Below, piece after piece: positions 8,606-18,196 of a stretch of DNA of 64,000 nt. The notes under the pieces are model-generated. The model ran no database searches and was not told where the DNA came from. It worked only from the letters and a program-made list of their open reading frames with translations. This DNA comes from an uncultured Clostridia bacterium (GTDB lineage Bacteria > Bacillota > Clostridia > Oscillospirales > Acutalibacteraceae). The translations under genes and the position numbers were made by a program. Positions within the stretch are counted from its first letter, which is position 1. Each line of letters opens with the position of its first letter. The stretch spans positions 1 through 64,000 of the forward strand of contig CANQGK010000007.1 in assembly GCA_947623175.1 (NCBI GenBank), read 5' to 3'.

Positions 8606-9760
8606 CTATGAATTCAATTCAATATAATCGAGCGCAGCTTCTAAAACATCAAAGTCTTCATCAGTGTTAAAGTAGCTTACGCTGAATCTAACAGTTCCTG
8701 AAGGAAAAGTACCAATGAATTTATGTGCAGTCGGTGCACAGTGAAGTCCGGTTCTGACAGCAACATTCTGTTCGCTGAGAATCTGCCCTATATTATCGCT
8801 ACCATATCCATCAAACAAACACGAAACGACACCTATCGACTCTGCATCGATAGTATCAATAATCCTGATATTCTCATACCTTGAAAGAAGTTCAACAAGA
8901 CGCTTAAAGTTTTCCTGCTCTTTCTCATAGATATTTTGAATACCTGTTTCTTTAATCCATTTAAGAGAGGCATTTAATCCTGCAACGGCAGCAATATCAG
9001 GACTTGCAACCTCATATCGCTCCGGAACACTTTCCGGTAACGCTTGATTAGCAGATTCCACACCGGTACCGCCAAACAAAAGCGGTTGAGGTTTTATTGC
9101 AAAACTGCTGATAACACCTGCAACGCCAAGCGGCGAGTACAATGTCTTATGTCCTGCAAACACGGCAAAATCTATATCCTCACCACTTAGGTCGGTATCA
9201 ACAAGGCCCGCTGTTTGGCACATATCAACGATATTAATAGACCCAAACTCTTTTGATAGGTGACAAAGCTCCTTAATCGGAGATACCACACCGCAGACAT
9301 TACTCGCATGGCTTACTACCATCCAATTAGGCTTTTTCTCAGCAAACTGATTACGAATCCTTGCAATATCATAGGTCATTGTCACCTTGTCAAAACAGAG
9401 CGTTTCAACCTGAATATCATACATCGACTGCAAATGATAAAGAACACGGGTAACTGCATTATGCTCAAAAGGAGAAATGTAAACCGTGTAGTTATCGTTA
9501 ATAAGCAATCCTCTTAGAATAAGGTTTATTGCCTCTGTTGCAGTATGAGTATAAACAACATTCTTTGCAGGACAATGAAACAGTTCTAAAAGCAGTTCTC
9601 TTGTTTCCTGAACGAGAGCCGATGCTCTGGAAGCGAGCTTATGCTGACCCCTGCCAACATTCACGCCGCACTCACGGTAGAATTGATCTGTAAAATTATA
9701 TACGCATTCCGGTTTCGGAAATGTTGTTGCAGCATTATCAAAGTATGCCACCTTTTCCAT
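8606..9760 (-). CDS. sspA: cysteine desulfurase (SspA/DndA-like)
   Basis: This class V aminotransferase-fold PLP enzyme removes sulfur from L-cysteine as a protein persulfide and would feed the phosphorothioation module. It opens with YFDNAATTFPKP, the family signature, and has HATNAS-like (SHASNVCG) and PLP-lysine (FAGHKTLYSPLG) segments. Near the C-terminus RTGLHCAPTAHK supplies the catalytic cysteine. The ATG at 9760 (MEKVAYFDNAA) has AAGGAG 8 bases upstream, so I prefer it to the ORF-track start, giving 384 residues. It starts 15 bases after SspC. IscS-independent systems use a dedicated desulfurase like this one. Sequence alone cannot exclude a general SufS-type function, but the position inside the operon supports SspA. 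Confidence 0.85.
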   Translation of the reverse strand: MEKVAYFDNAATTFPKPECVYNFTDQFYRECGVNVGRGQHKLASRASALVQETRELLLELFHCPAKNVVYTHTATEAINLILRGLLINDNYTVYISPFEHNAVTRVLYHLQSMYDIQVETLCFDKVTMTYDIARIRNQFAEKKPNWMVVSHASNVCGVVSPIKELCHLSKEFGSINIVDMCQTAGLVDTDLSGEDIDFAVFAGHKTLYSPLGVAGVISSFAIKPQPLLFGGTGVESANQALPESVPERYEVASPDIAAVAGLNASLKWIKETGIQNIYEKEQENFKRLVELLSRYENIRIIDTIDAESIGVVSCLFDGYGSDNIGQILSEQNVAVRTGLHCAPTAHKFIGTFPSGTVRFSVSYFNTDEDFDVLEAALDYIELNS

Positions 9761-9774
9761 GCATCTCACTCCTT

Positions 9775-12700
9775 TCAACAAAGCTTTTCAAGAATTTCAA
9801 TAAGGATCTGTCTCTTCTCCTGTTCAGTAATGGACTGACCCATTTCGTCAATAGAATTGGTAATTTCATTATAGAGTAGTTTGGCTCTGTTGCTGTATTC
9901 GCTTCTGTTAAAGGTCTTGACTACCTCTCTGCCCTCACTATCAGTTGTGATCAACTTATAGGAATCAGCAGCGGAAGTTTCGTCAATAATCTGCGAGTCG
10001 TACTCCTCAATAGTTTCTTTAAAAACAGTAAGGTCTTTGATGAAGATTGCAATAGTTCTTTCGTTCCAGTCCTCTACTCTAAGAGCAGTTACTGCCTTAG
10101 CAAGGCGCTGTGTGAAGGTTGTTTCGTCATTGGTAATCGTCTTCATCAAATCAAGAATCTGATTCTCACTGTTCGCAAATAGATGCTGTATAGTTGTCTC
10201 CTTCAAAGAAGAATACCAATCCTGAATGATTGAAGTAAGCGAACCTCTTACATCCTGGCCTTTGGGAGTAAAAAGGATCTTAAGATCAGAAACAAGTGCT
10301 TTAAGCAGCGATACAATAGCAACGTCATACTCTTTTTTTGTCTGAGCGATATTATCAACTACATCAGCACTAAACTCTTTAAATCCAAAGAGCGCAAACA
10401 CCTTTTCAAACAAGTATTCTCTCGGGTTAATATCAAGCTGCTTCAAACTGTTTACAAATTTACGGTGGCTAGCGGAAATAGTCTTAAACTCTTCCTTACC
10501 TTTATAAGTCTTTGTCATTTCCTTGGCGAACTTTGGCAAAGACATATACCAGCGATTCATAGCAGAAACGATATAAGCAAAGCTATTATATACTTTTTCC
10601 TGCTCGTGAATAAACTCTTCAAACAATTGTTCGAGTTGAGCCAGATATGCAGTTTTTTCCTCGTTCCAGTCCTCAAGAACAACTGAATAATTGCTTGGGT
10701 TGTCATTGATTCCGTTAAGCAAATCTGCAGTTATTTTCTGCTCCGAATTACCCTTTTTAATAACCAGGTTGCTACGGTTCAGATGGATAATAGCAGCAAT
10801 ATAAATCGGAATAACACCGGTCTTAAGACCGATACCATATTCAGGTTTTGTCAGACGATCATACAATGTTGCGAAGTTCTGCTCACCATTAATACCTGCA
10901 TTAGCAAAGAAGGTCTGAATAGTGCAGAGCATATACTTCATATTCTCGTCTTCAGGTGCAACTACAATTTCAGGTGCTTCTGCGACATTCTTTACAACAC
11001 CTGTCTGCACAAGGGTGCTTCTCATAATCGAAACATCCTGACCCGTACCGGAAAGTCCAAGATTCGGTTCAAGCTCAGTGCTCAGCAGTCCATTAAGGAG
11101 CTTTGCTCTGCTGTTGATAGCCACTGTTGGCAAAATATTTTTGTTGATAGACTCATTATTAATAATCGGAGCATGTGGGTAGACTTTCTCACAAATCTCA
11201 GAGAGAAGAGCTGACATCTGAGCCTTACGGAAGACAGCAACCTTCTTGCCAGCATAGTAATAGTCAGCACCACCGGTCTCGGGTCGAGCATAAGAAAAAA
11301 TGAACGAGCCGATAACTTCTTCGAGATCCTCAATATAAATCTCATATTCATCTTTCAAAAGTTCATCGTCTACAACGAGGTTTTTAAGTTCACAAACTGC
11401 ACTGTATTCAAAAGCGACCTTCTCAATATAGATAAACTTCTTAGGCAAGCAGAATACAACTCTTTCCCCGTATGTATCGGATGTAATCTTCTTTGCAATC
11501 TTCGCAATATCTTCCTTATTTTCAGGAATTACTGCATATATCACACCGTCAGCCATTGTATCCGAGATTTTTAAATTCCAATCTTCTGTGGACCAAAATT
11601 CCTTACTGTCAATGAAAAGAAAATCAAAATAACGGGTAATCTCGTGCTCGTCGTTGTATCTGGTAGGATACATATAACTGTCGAAAGAAGAGTTATTGAG
11701 AACATCCTTTACTCTTAAAGTTGCCTTATTACTCTCTATCCTTTTTTCGATTTCACCGGGAATATCAACACCGCTGCTCTCTTTGAGCTTCAAGTAGTTA
11801 TTGCTTCTCTTGAGATAAACAATGCAATCCTTGTTTATAAGTTCTTCAAGTGCATTGCTGATTTCCTTTGTATCTGTAACACTCTCACGAAAGGCATCAA
11901 CGATGATGTCGTATACAGGAGGCAGTTTCTCATACTGCTCAACCATGTAAATTAAGGAAATAGTTTTGATAATCCTCGCGTGAATAGAACCACCGTCAAG
12001 CTTCTGTAGAATATTAGAAGTGAGTTTATAAATTTTATGAATCTCACTGGTATAAACCTCTTTTCGGAAAAGGGGTTCAAAATAATCGTACAGATAATCA
12101 GGTGTCAATAACGGGAACTCACCGTCTGCACTCTCAAGGAAAGAAGACAGAGTATGCTTTTCCTGAGAGGACAAAAAAGTAAACAAGGTTCTTTCGTTTT
12201 GAGCAACTTTTTCAGAAAGACGCGGCAGAATAAAGGTCGATACCGGATGCAAAGGATAGCAACCGTAAATAGCAGAGTTCACGCCTTCCGTATCCTTGCC
12301 GTCGATCAGACCGTTTGCAACATAGCGTTCCTTGAGATCCTCAAGCTGTGGCTTGTATTTAGATACAAAATCCTTCCAGAAATCAGGATCCTTCTTGATA
12401 ACAGCAGAAATAATTTCATACATCTGCGCAAAGTTGTTGTGAAGTGTTGTATGCTTAAAGCGACCGGACACACCTCTCCAACCGTCTACTTTCTCTTTAG
12501 GCAGATTGTTGTCGATATAGTTTGAGATATCCTTATGGCAAATGAGCATAAGGTGCATCTGCTTTTTACCACTACGTACACATTTCTCTGCAAAATCCTG
12601 CAACAGCTTAATATCACTGATTGTGGCGTTACCTATGCTCGATTCAAGATATTTACTAAACTCATCATAAACAATGTAAACTCCGTCATACCCGACCTCA

Positions 12701-13395
12701 CATAGCTTGTCTACAACCTTTTCGTAGAGCTCCACAACATCGAAACCAAGGAAAGGATTGAAACTACTGCCGGAAGTCAGGCTCGGATATAATTCGACGA
12801 ATTTTTCATACGCCTCAACATTGTATTCCTTTAAAGAAAGAATGAACTGTTCAATAGGTTCATTTAAGGCTTCTAAAAACTTATTATAGGTTTCAGGGTA
12901 ATCTTTCTTCCAACTCTCAATCGCATTGACAGACGCCTTAAAATGAGTTTCAGGCATAATGTCGCTGAGGTTTTCGTCATTAAGTGCCTGTTGCAAAGCA
13001 AAAAGGAATGACTGAGTAAGACTTGCGCTACTGCCTCCGACAACAATGGGAAGCAGCTTTCTTCCACTGTCAATAAACGCATTCGTATAGTCATAGAGTT
13101 TCGGATTGCTTTTCTTCATCTTTTCGAGCAAATTAGCAAAAAGCGCCTTATCTTTCTTATAGAGAAGAGAAAGCAAAACAAGAATAATATGAGATTTTCC
13201 ACGTCCGTAGGCACCAATAAGGATTCTTGCTCTTTCAGTAGAATTCGGCGCCGTACTCAGCATAACATCCTCAATGATGTCTAACGAGGACATGGTAGGA
13301 ATAAATCCGGAAATCTTACCCGTGTTATTCAGATCATACGCGATATTTACAGAAGTCTGAAAACCTTTTGCTACATCTATTTTATTGTTAAACAC
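9775..13395 (-). CDS. sspC: large P-loop ATPase SspC-like
   Basis: The 1206-residue protein has a Walker A-like GAYGRGKSH at residues 61-69 and a Walker B-like VYIVYDEFSKYL near residue 240. This is the layout of the large DNA-associated ATPases in phosphorothioation and BREX-type islands. It lies between the DUF4007 gene and the cysteine desulfurase, which is the SspC position. Known SspC proteins are shorter on average as far as I recall, so the very long C-terminal part may contain an extra module. I see no nuclease motif there. The neighbours overlap or abut closely, consistent with one transcript. Confidence 0.75.
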   Translation of the reverse strand: MFNNKIDVAKGFQTSVNIAYDLNNTGKISGFIPTMSSLDIIEDVMLSTAPNSTERARILIGAYGRGKSHIILVLLSLLYKKDKALFANLLEKMKKSNPKLYDYTNAFIDSGRKLLPIVVGGSSASLTQSFLFALQQALNDENLSDIMPETHFKASVNAIESWKKDYPETYNKFLEALNEPIEQFILSLKEYNVEAYEKFVELYPSLTSGSSFNPFLGFDVVELYEKVVDKLCEVGYDGVYIVYDEFSKYLESSIGNATISDIKLLQDFAEKCVRSGKKQMHLMLICHKDISNYIDNNLPKEKVDGWRGVSGRFKHTTLHNNFAQMYEIISAVIKKDPDFWKDFVSKYKPQLEDLKERYVANGLIDGKDTEGVNSAIYGCYPLHPVSTFILPRLSEKVAQNERTLFTFLSSQEKHTLSSFLESADGEFPLLTPDYLYDYFEPLFRKEVYTSEIHKIYKLTSNILQKLDGGSIHARIIKTISLIYMVEQYEKLPPVYDIIVDAFRESVTDTKEISNALEELINKDCIVYLKRSNNYLKLKESSGVDIPGEIEKRIESNKATLRVKDVLNNSSFDSYMYPTRYNDEHEITRYFDFLFIDSKEFWSTEDWNLKISDTMADGVIYAVIPENKEDIAKIAKKITSDTYGERVVFCLPKKFIYIEKVAFEYSAVCELKNLVVDDELLKDEYEIYIEDLEEVIGSFIFSYARPETGGADYYYAGKKVAVFRKAQMSALLSEICEKVYPHAPIINNESINKNILPTVAINSRAKLLNGLLSTELEPNLGLSGTGQDVSIMRSTLVQTGVVKNVAEAPEIVVAPEDENMKYMLCTIQTFFANAGINGEQNFATLYDRLTKPEYGIGLKTGVIPIYIAAIIHLNRSNLVIKKGNSEQKITADLLNGINDNPSNYSVVLEDWNEEKTAYLAQLEQLFEEFIHEQEKVYNSFAYIVSAMNRWYMSLPKFAKEMTKTYKGKEEFKTISASHRKFVNSLKQLDINPREYLFEKVFALFGFKEFSADVVDNIAQTKKEYDVAIVSLLKALVSDLKILFTPKGQDVRGSLTSIIQDWYSSLKETTIQHLFANSENQILDLMKTITNDETTFTQRLAKAVTALRVEDWNERTIAIFIKDLTVFKETIEEYDSQIIDETSAADSYKLITTDSEGREVVKTFNRSEYSNRAKLLYNEITNSIDEMGQSITEQEKRQILIEILEKLC

Positions 13396-13413
13396 GGCAA
13401 CAGCCTCCTGTCT

Positions 13414-14292
13414 TTATTTATTGATTGCCTTATAATACTCTTCCACACACTCAAGGAAGGTCATCGGCTTAGCAATGCGGATAACATCAAGTCCTGCTGT
13501 ACGAACAACCTTGATGTATCCCATCAATTCGATTTTGTAGAGTAATGCTGTCAATGTGATTATATCAAGATTAAATATCTTACCGGCATTACATACATCA
13601 TTCTGAATTGCAGAAATCTTAATTTCCTCTTCGCCGTTCGCCTGATCGAGAATAACAGCAAGCAGAACTAGAGGATGAAGAGTATCTTTCTTCGGAACAG
13701 ATTTCTTATAAAGCTTTTCCTTTCGGTTGCTGATATTAATCAATCCGAGTTCACCAAGAGGACAATCAATATTGCTCTCCGGCTGAACTTTTTCAGGAGA
13801 AGATTTGATACGGGGTACATATGTGTTGATGATGCAGTTATAATCATCTTCCAACGATCTTTCAGATACCTCTTCACCGTTAATCATAATGTAGTTAGAG
13901 AGCTGCTTTACAAAATCCTCCTTGTTAAACTCACTCTGTTTGAACTCATTGTAAAAGAAGTACCAGGCAGTTGCTTCGTCTTTATTAGATGCAAGCATGT
14001 AATGCAGTAACCAAAGTGTACCCATTTCCTCAATGTAGGGGTCGTTCTTAAAAACGATCTCTCCAAAGGGTGTAAATGACTGCTCTCTACGTCCTGCATT
14101 TGGCTCCGTGGTAAGTTTGACTGCCTGCAGCCAATACCTCAATGCCTTTACCATGTTTGCACCGATTCCGAGAATATCCATAGGGTTACCTTTTGCTCCC
14201 ATAAATACTGTCGGCTCTATTTTCACATTTCGCATACCTTTATTTAACCATCCTTTACGGATGAAAAAGGTATCGTGTGCTCTAAACTTCAT
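13414..14292 (-). CDS. sspB: DUF4007 protein, SspB-like
   Basis: The N-terminus FRAHDTFFIRKGWLNKG matches the conserved opening of DUF4007 proteins, and DUF4007 defines SspB of single-strand phosphorothioation systems. SspB binds and nicks or recognises the DNA at the modified motif in the characterised systems. Here the 292 residues include a zinc-free, mostly helical middle and a C-terminal winged-helix-like part (LTALLYKIELMGYIKVVRTAG). It is 12 bases downstream of SspD and 18 bases upstream of SspC, the usual core trio order for this system. I am fairly sure of the family and less sure of biochemical equivalence. Confidence 0.8.
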   Translation of the reverse strand: MKFRAHDTFFIRKGWLNKGMRNVKIEPTVFMGAKGNPMDILGIGANMVKALRYWLQAVKLTTEPNAGRREQSFTPFGEIVFKNDPYIEEMGTLWLLHYMLASNKDEATAWYFFYNEFKQSEFNKEDFVKQLSNYIMINGEEVSERSLEDDYNCIINTYVPRIKSSPEKVQPESNIDCPLGELGLINISNRKEKLYKKSVPKKDTLHPLVLLAVILDQANGEEEIKISAIQNDVCNAGKIFNLDIITLTALLYKIELMGYIKVVRTAGLDVIRIAKPMTFLECVEEYYKAINK

Positions 14293-14304
14293 ATTCTTGC
14301 TCCT

Positions 14305-16020
14305 TTAGTCCTTAGTCTTCAGGTAACGGTCCATTAGGCAACCGCCATCTAAGTACTTTGCAGTAACACACATCTTGCACCTTTTGCATTTCTTATCGTT
14401 GATGTAATAGGTATCACCGATAATAGAGATGGCACCGAATCTACAAAGGGACTCACACTTTAAGCACTTACGGCAAGCATTAAATTTCTTGATCTGATAA
14501 CCAATCATTCTCTGCAAGTCATTGTGCTTTGCTACATTCATTGTTTTAACTTTTACCGCATATTCAAATCCGTCCTGTGAGAAGGGTTGAATTGAAATAA
14601 TCGGCACATTAGTCTTAATGTCTACAACGATTGTTTCGTTGATTAACTTGCGACCAAGCTCGGGGGCTATTCTTCCAAAGGGTGTAAACAAACCAATAAG
14701 GCAATCATCTACCGGTCGCTTCAGTTGATATACTTTAGCATTTTCTTCGGTTGTGCAGTTGGTAAATTTAATCTTTACATCAGATGCTGCTGCCACACCG
14801 TTACCACCCTGACGAGCTTTCCACTTGCCAGAGTTAATATACTCTTCGGGGTCGGGCTTTCCGATGCGCTTTGCAAAATCAATCAGGAAACTATGCCACT
14901 TCTCATACTGCTCAGGCATATATATCTGAGAAAGGAATTCTGCACGAATGTTATTGTTCGGGCAACACCAACAGCCAACACGATCGTATCCCAAACGATA
15001 TGCATCATTAAATTCAACTTCTTCACCGAGAAGATAAAGCCAAATATCAATATCTTTCCAGAAGAAGATAGGTGTTGCAACCGTCTGCTGCTGAATCTTT
15101 GTAGACTCAGCATTATCTTCTATTCGGTTGTATTTACTTCTGCTTACGGATTCGCATTTGCGGATGCCGTAGTAAGTCAGAATACTCTTATCTCTGTAAA
15201 GGCTAGAAATAACGCGAGAAATAGGTCCTGTCTTAAACATAAAACAGCACCAACGAAGCATTCTTGCCGGAGGTCCAATGTCCTCACAGACCTCGTAGAA
15301 ATTCTGCTCTTTATTTTTGGCAACCTTGAAGATAGCCTTAGGATTATTCTTCTTAAATCGCTCAGCATATTCAATCGTGAACGGGAACTCAAGGGTGGTA
15401 TTACCGAAGATATGTACAAGACTAGGATCCGAAAGTGCTTTTACCACTAGATCAGCGGTTACCGTGGAATCCTTACCACCGGAAAAGGACAGAACAATGT
15501 TTTCACGAGGGTATTTAGCTGCCGACTCCTGAATAAAGATATTTGCTTCATACTTCAGGTAATCAAGGCGACCTTGGTTCGCTCTGATAAAGGTTGCTAT
15601 GTTCTTATTAAAGAAATCGTAGTTATTCTGTTCCTTGTATTTTTCGAGTTGTTCTCTGATATACGCGGCTGAATACTTCTTATACCACGCAGCAGTTACA
15701 ACTATAGGTTTTCCATCTATATAATAGCGATTATTTGACGCCCATACGCTTTTTTTGATATAGGCAAGTGGCTTGTCCGAGAGAATTTCTAAAAGCAAAC
15801 GCTCTTCCGGGAATACAGGTCTTAAGTCTGCAACTAGATACGATGTATTACCACCACAAAGAGGACAAGTATCACGGTCTGCGCCGTTTACTGCTTTGAT
15901 AAGCGGAACCTTGCATTTATCACACCAGTGCAGTTCATAAGGAATATCTTCCTCGGTCTTTATTCCGCAAACACTGCAAACTTCTTCATCGGTTTCACGG
16001 TTACAATTCTTGCACCACAC
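14305..16020 (-). CDS. sspD: PP-loop sulfurtransferase SspD-like, with zinc ribbon and ferredoxin-like end
   Basis: This protein combines two N-terminal zinc-ribbon CxxC pairs, a PP-loop ATP-binding site SGGKDST (about residues 181-187) of the PAPS-reductase family, and a C-terminal set of cysteines (CRKCLKCESLC and CKRCKMC) arranged like a 4Fe-4S ferredoxin module. It would activate the DNA phosphate with ATP and insert sulfur delivered by SspA. The ORF track starts at a TTG (16023). A GTG directly follows at 16020, and both are served by GGAGGTGA 6-9 bases upstream; I take the GTG. It is the first gene of the defence run, downstream of a palindrome. Confidence 0.8.
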   Translation of the reverse strand: MWCKNCNRETDEEVCSVCGIKTEEDIPYELHWCDKCKVPLIKAVNGADRDTCPLCGGNTSYLVADLRPVFPEERLLLEILSDKPLAYIKKSVWASNNRYYIDGKPIVVTAAWYKKYSAAYIREQLEKYKEQNNYDFFNKNIATFIRANQGRLDYLKYEANIFIQESAAKYPRENIVLSFSGGKDSTVTADLVVKALSDPSLVHIFGNTTLEFPFTIEYAERFKKNNPKAIFKVAKNKEQNFYEVCEDIGPPARMLRWCCFMFKTGPISRVISSLYRDKSILTYYGIRKCESVSRSKYNRIEDNAESTKIQQQTVATPIFFWKDIDIWLYLLGEEVEFNDAYRLGYDRVGCWCCPNNNIRAEFLSQIYMPEQYEKWHSFLIDFAKRIGKPDPEEYINSGKWKARQGGNGVAAASDVKIKFTNCTTEENAKVYQLKRPVDDCLIGLFTPFGRIAPELGRKLINETIVVDIKTNVPIISIQPFSQDGFEYAVKVKTMNVAKHNDLQRMIGYQIKKFNACRKCLKCESLCRFGAISIIGDTYYINDKKCKRCKMCVTAKYLDGGCLMDRYLKTKD

Positions 16021-16055
16021 CAATAATCACCTCCGTTCTAACAATATCACATTTT

Positions 16056-16075
16056 ATGTCCGATAAAACGGACAT
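16056..16075. promoter_or_regulatory. palindrome between DUF4143 ATPase and sspD
   Basis: ATGTCCG and CGGACAT are perfect 7-bp arms separated by ATAAAA. The site lies about 20 bases before the sspD ribosome site. On the minus strand no T-run follows, so an operator is more likely than a terminator for the upstream ATPase gene. Confidence 0.45.
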
Positions 16076-16084
16076 TGTGGTTAG

Positions 16085-17392
16085 CTAATAATCTTTAATC
16101 TTATTAATCTGTTCTATTGCGTACAGCGGCAGATTCAAAAGCCAATCTTCCTTCTTATAGTCAGCCATTGAAGTACGAACAGACAATTCAGGCTCAAACC
16201 TCTCTCGATAGGTTTTGAGACTCTTTGCTCTCAGGTTCGTTTCGGCTTTTACTTCAATAGGAACAATCTGTTCACCGGTATCAACGACAAAATCAATTTC
16301 GCAAGAGCCTCTGTCATTGGTGTAATAGTAAATGCCTAAATCTTCAATCGTTTTTAATTGCTGGCAAACATATTGTTCGGTCAAAGCTCCTTTGAATTCA
16401 ACGAAAAGGTCATCACCGTCAAGCAGTGTACGCTGACGAAGACCTGTCATACAGCCGAGGAGTCCCACATCGACTATGAAAAGTTTGAATGCTTTCAAAT
16501 CCTCATAAGCTTTCAACGGAATACCTGCCGCATTAACACGACTGACCTTGTGCACAAGTCCGCAATCGGAAAGCCACATAATCGCAGTTTCATATTCTCT
16601 TGCTCTGCCGCCTTCACGAACAAGGCCATAAATAAACTTCTTATTCTCTCTGGCGAGCTGCGACGGAATACTGTTCCAAAGCATACGGATTTTCGGGACA
16701 ATCTCGTTCGGTGCGTGTTTTGAAAAGTCTTGTTCGTATGCCGCAAGTATTCTTTTCTGAATCGCACGAACCTCATTGAAATCTTTACTTTCGGCAAAAC
16801 TTTGAACTGCTTCCGGCATACCACCGACAAAATAGTAGTGTTTCAATGCATCAATATAAGTTTGCTTAAAGCTTGCGATCATTTCATAATCCTGATTTTT
16901 CAAAAGCTCTGCAAAACGTTCGTTGCCGGTTGCCATTAAAAACTCACTGAAAGAGAGAGGATAGAGCTTTAAGAAATCGACCTTGCCGACAGGAAATGAG
17001 GTGCCCTGATGTAAAGCAATTCCCAAAAGAGAACCGGCGCATACAATGTGATACTGCGGGGCGTTCTCATAAAAATATTTAAGAGAAGCAAGTGCTCTCG
17101 GAATTTCTTGAACCTCGTCAAAAATCAGCAGGGTGTTGTCCGGATTGATTTTGCGTCCGGCATACAATTCCAGTCCTAAAATCAGGCGATCTGTATCCAA
17201 GTCTGCTGAAAACAAATCCGCCATTCTTGAATTGGAATCGAAGTTAATATATACAGTATCCGCATAAGCCTGTTTACCAAACTCCTTCATCAGCCAAGTC
17301 TTGCCGACCTGTCTTGCACCTTCAATAATCAACGGCTTGCGGCGCTTACTGTTTTTCCATTTATATAATTTTTCAATCGCAATTCGGTACAT
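16085..17392 (-). CDS. AAA ATPase with DUF4143 domain
   Basis: The 435-residue protein begins with a P-loop (IIEGARQVGKTWLMKEFG) and has a Walker B (TLLIFDEVQEIP) and a sensor-like HIVCAGSLLG. It ends with the DUF4143 region, which includes a PD-(D/E)XK-like segment (GSCEIDFVVDTGEQIVPIEVKAE). This family is frequent in clostridia and in accessory regions, and its function is largely unknown. It is on the same strand as the defence operon, 62 bases upstream of sspD, and could be the first gene of the same transcript or an independent element gene. Confidence 0.85.
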   Translation of the reverse strand: MYRIAIEKLYKWKNSKRRKPLIIEGARQVGKTWLMKEFGKQAYADTVYINFDSNSRMADLFSADLDTDRLILGLELYAGRKINPDNTLLIFDEVQEIPRALASLKYFYENAPQYHIVCAGSLLGIALHQGTSFPVGKVDFLKLYPLSFSEFLMATGNERFAELLKNQDYEMIASFKQTYIDALKHYYFVGGMPEAVQSFAESKDFNEVRAIQKRILAAYEQDFSKHAPNEIVPKIRMLWNSIPSQLARENKKFIYGLVREGGRAREYETAIMWLSDCGLVHKVSRVNAAGIPLKAYEDLKAFKLFIVDVGLLGCMTGLRQRTLLDGDDLFVEFKGALTEQYVCQQLKTIEDLGIYYYTNDRGSCEIDFVVDTGEQIVPIEVKAETNLRAKSLKTYRERFEPELSVRTSMADYKKEDWLLNLPLYAIEQINKIKDY

Positions 17393-17591
17393 ACTGCACC
17401 CCCATATTATAAATCAGTATTAGTATATCACTATATGCCAAAAAATGCAACGATTATTTGAACATTAAATCCGTTTTTTACATCGAACTTAGTGGAAACG
17501 CTCTTACTTTATTAATTCTGTTATTCCAAAGTATCATCTCAAAGTCCCAAAGTATCAATTTGATACTTTGGGATAGCTATGAAAATAAAAA

Positions 17592-17632
17592 ATCAGTGCC
17601 AACGATGAATTAATTTCAAAGTTAGCACTGAT
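17592..17632 (-). terminator. intrinsic terminator downstream of tnpV
   Basis: ATCAGTGCTAAC and GTTGGCACTGAT on the minus strand form a 12-bp stem with one G-U pair, followed by TTTTTTATTTTC. It fits the end of the TnpV gene. The stretch 17393-17591 shows no gene. Confidence 0.75.
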
Positions 17633-17666
17633 CTTAATTAGATAAGCAGATAATATGGCTTATTCG

Positions 17667-18050
17667 TTATAATTGCCCATATATGACTTCATTATTTACC
17701 ATTTCTGCCGCTCTGTTTCGAATATTATTCATCCTCCGCACCCACGCCATTGGGTCGGCAGCTTTGAGTTGTTCAGTTACGCCTTCTTTTTCGGCGAGTT
17801 CTTTTACCAGCTGGAGAAAAAGTTGTTGTGCCTGTTCTTCGGTATCGGCGAGGTGGGAATGGAGCTTGCCGGAAGTGAGCAGATTGTAGTAAATCGCTTT
17901 ATGGTACTGCTTTAAGTGTCGCAATCTACGCTGTCCCCATATACCAATGGGACGGTTATCTTTTTCCGCCGGTAATGACAAGTCCGGCAATAGGTAGTCG
18001 CCGGTCTGTGTATAAGTACCGCCGAGTTGTTCAAATAGTGTGTCAGTCAT
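17667..18050 (-). CDS. tnpV: TnpV family transposon protein
   Basis: I place the start at the internal methionine MTDTLFEQLGGTYT (18050), which follows an AAAGGAGG ribosome site; the ORF-track start adds 25 residues without one. The 127-residue product contains GIWGQRRLRHLKQYH and WVRRMNNIRNRAAEMV, hallmarks of TnpV proteins. TnpV is carried by Tn4451/Tn4453-type mobilizable elements of clostridia, and its role is not established. A second, broken member lies at 34732-35027. A strong terminator follows. Confidence 0.85.
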   Translation of the reverse strand: MTDTLFEQLGGTYTQTGDYLLPDLSLPAEKDNRPIGIWGQRRLRHLKQYHKAIYYNLLTSGKLHSHLADTEEQAQQLFLQLVKELAEKEGVTEQLKAADPMAWVRRMNNIRNRAAEMVNNEVIYGQL

Positions 18051-18196
18051 AGTAAAACCTCCTTTGCGCTTATATTGTACAAAGGAGGCGAATAAAAGTC
18101 GAATGTGCGATTTATGAATTTGCAAATTTTGCCCGTGCCAAAAATTACAGCGAACATTTCCAAATCTGTGCTACTTTTTACAGCGAATATTCACTC

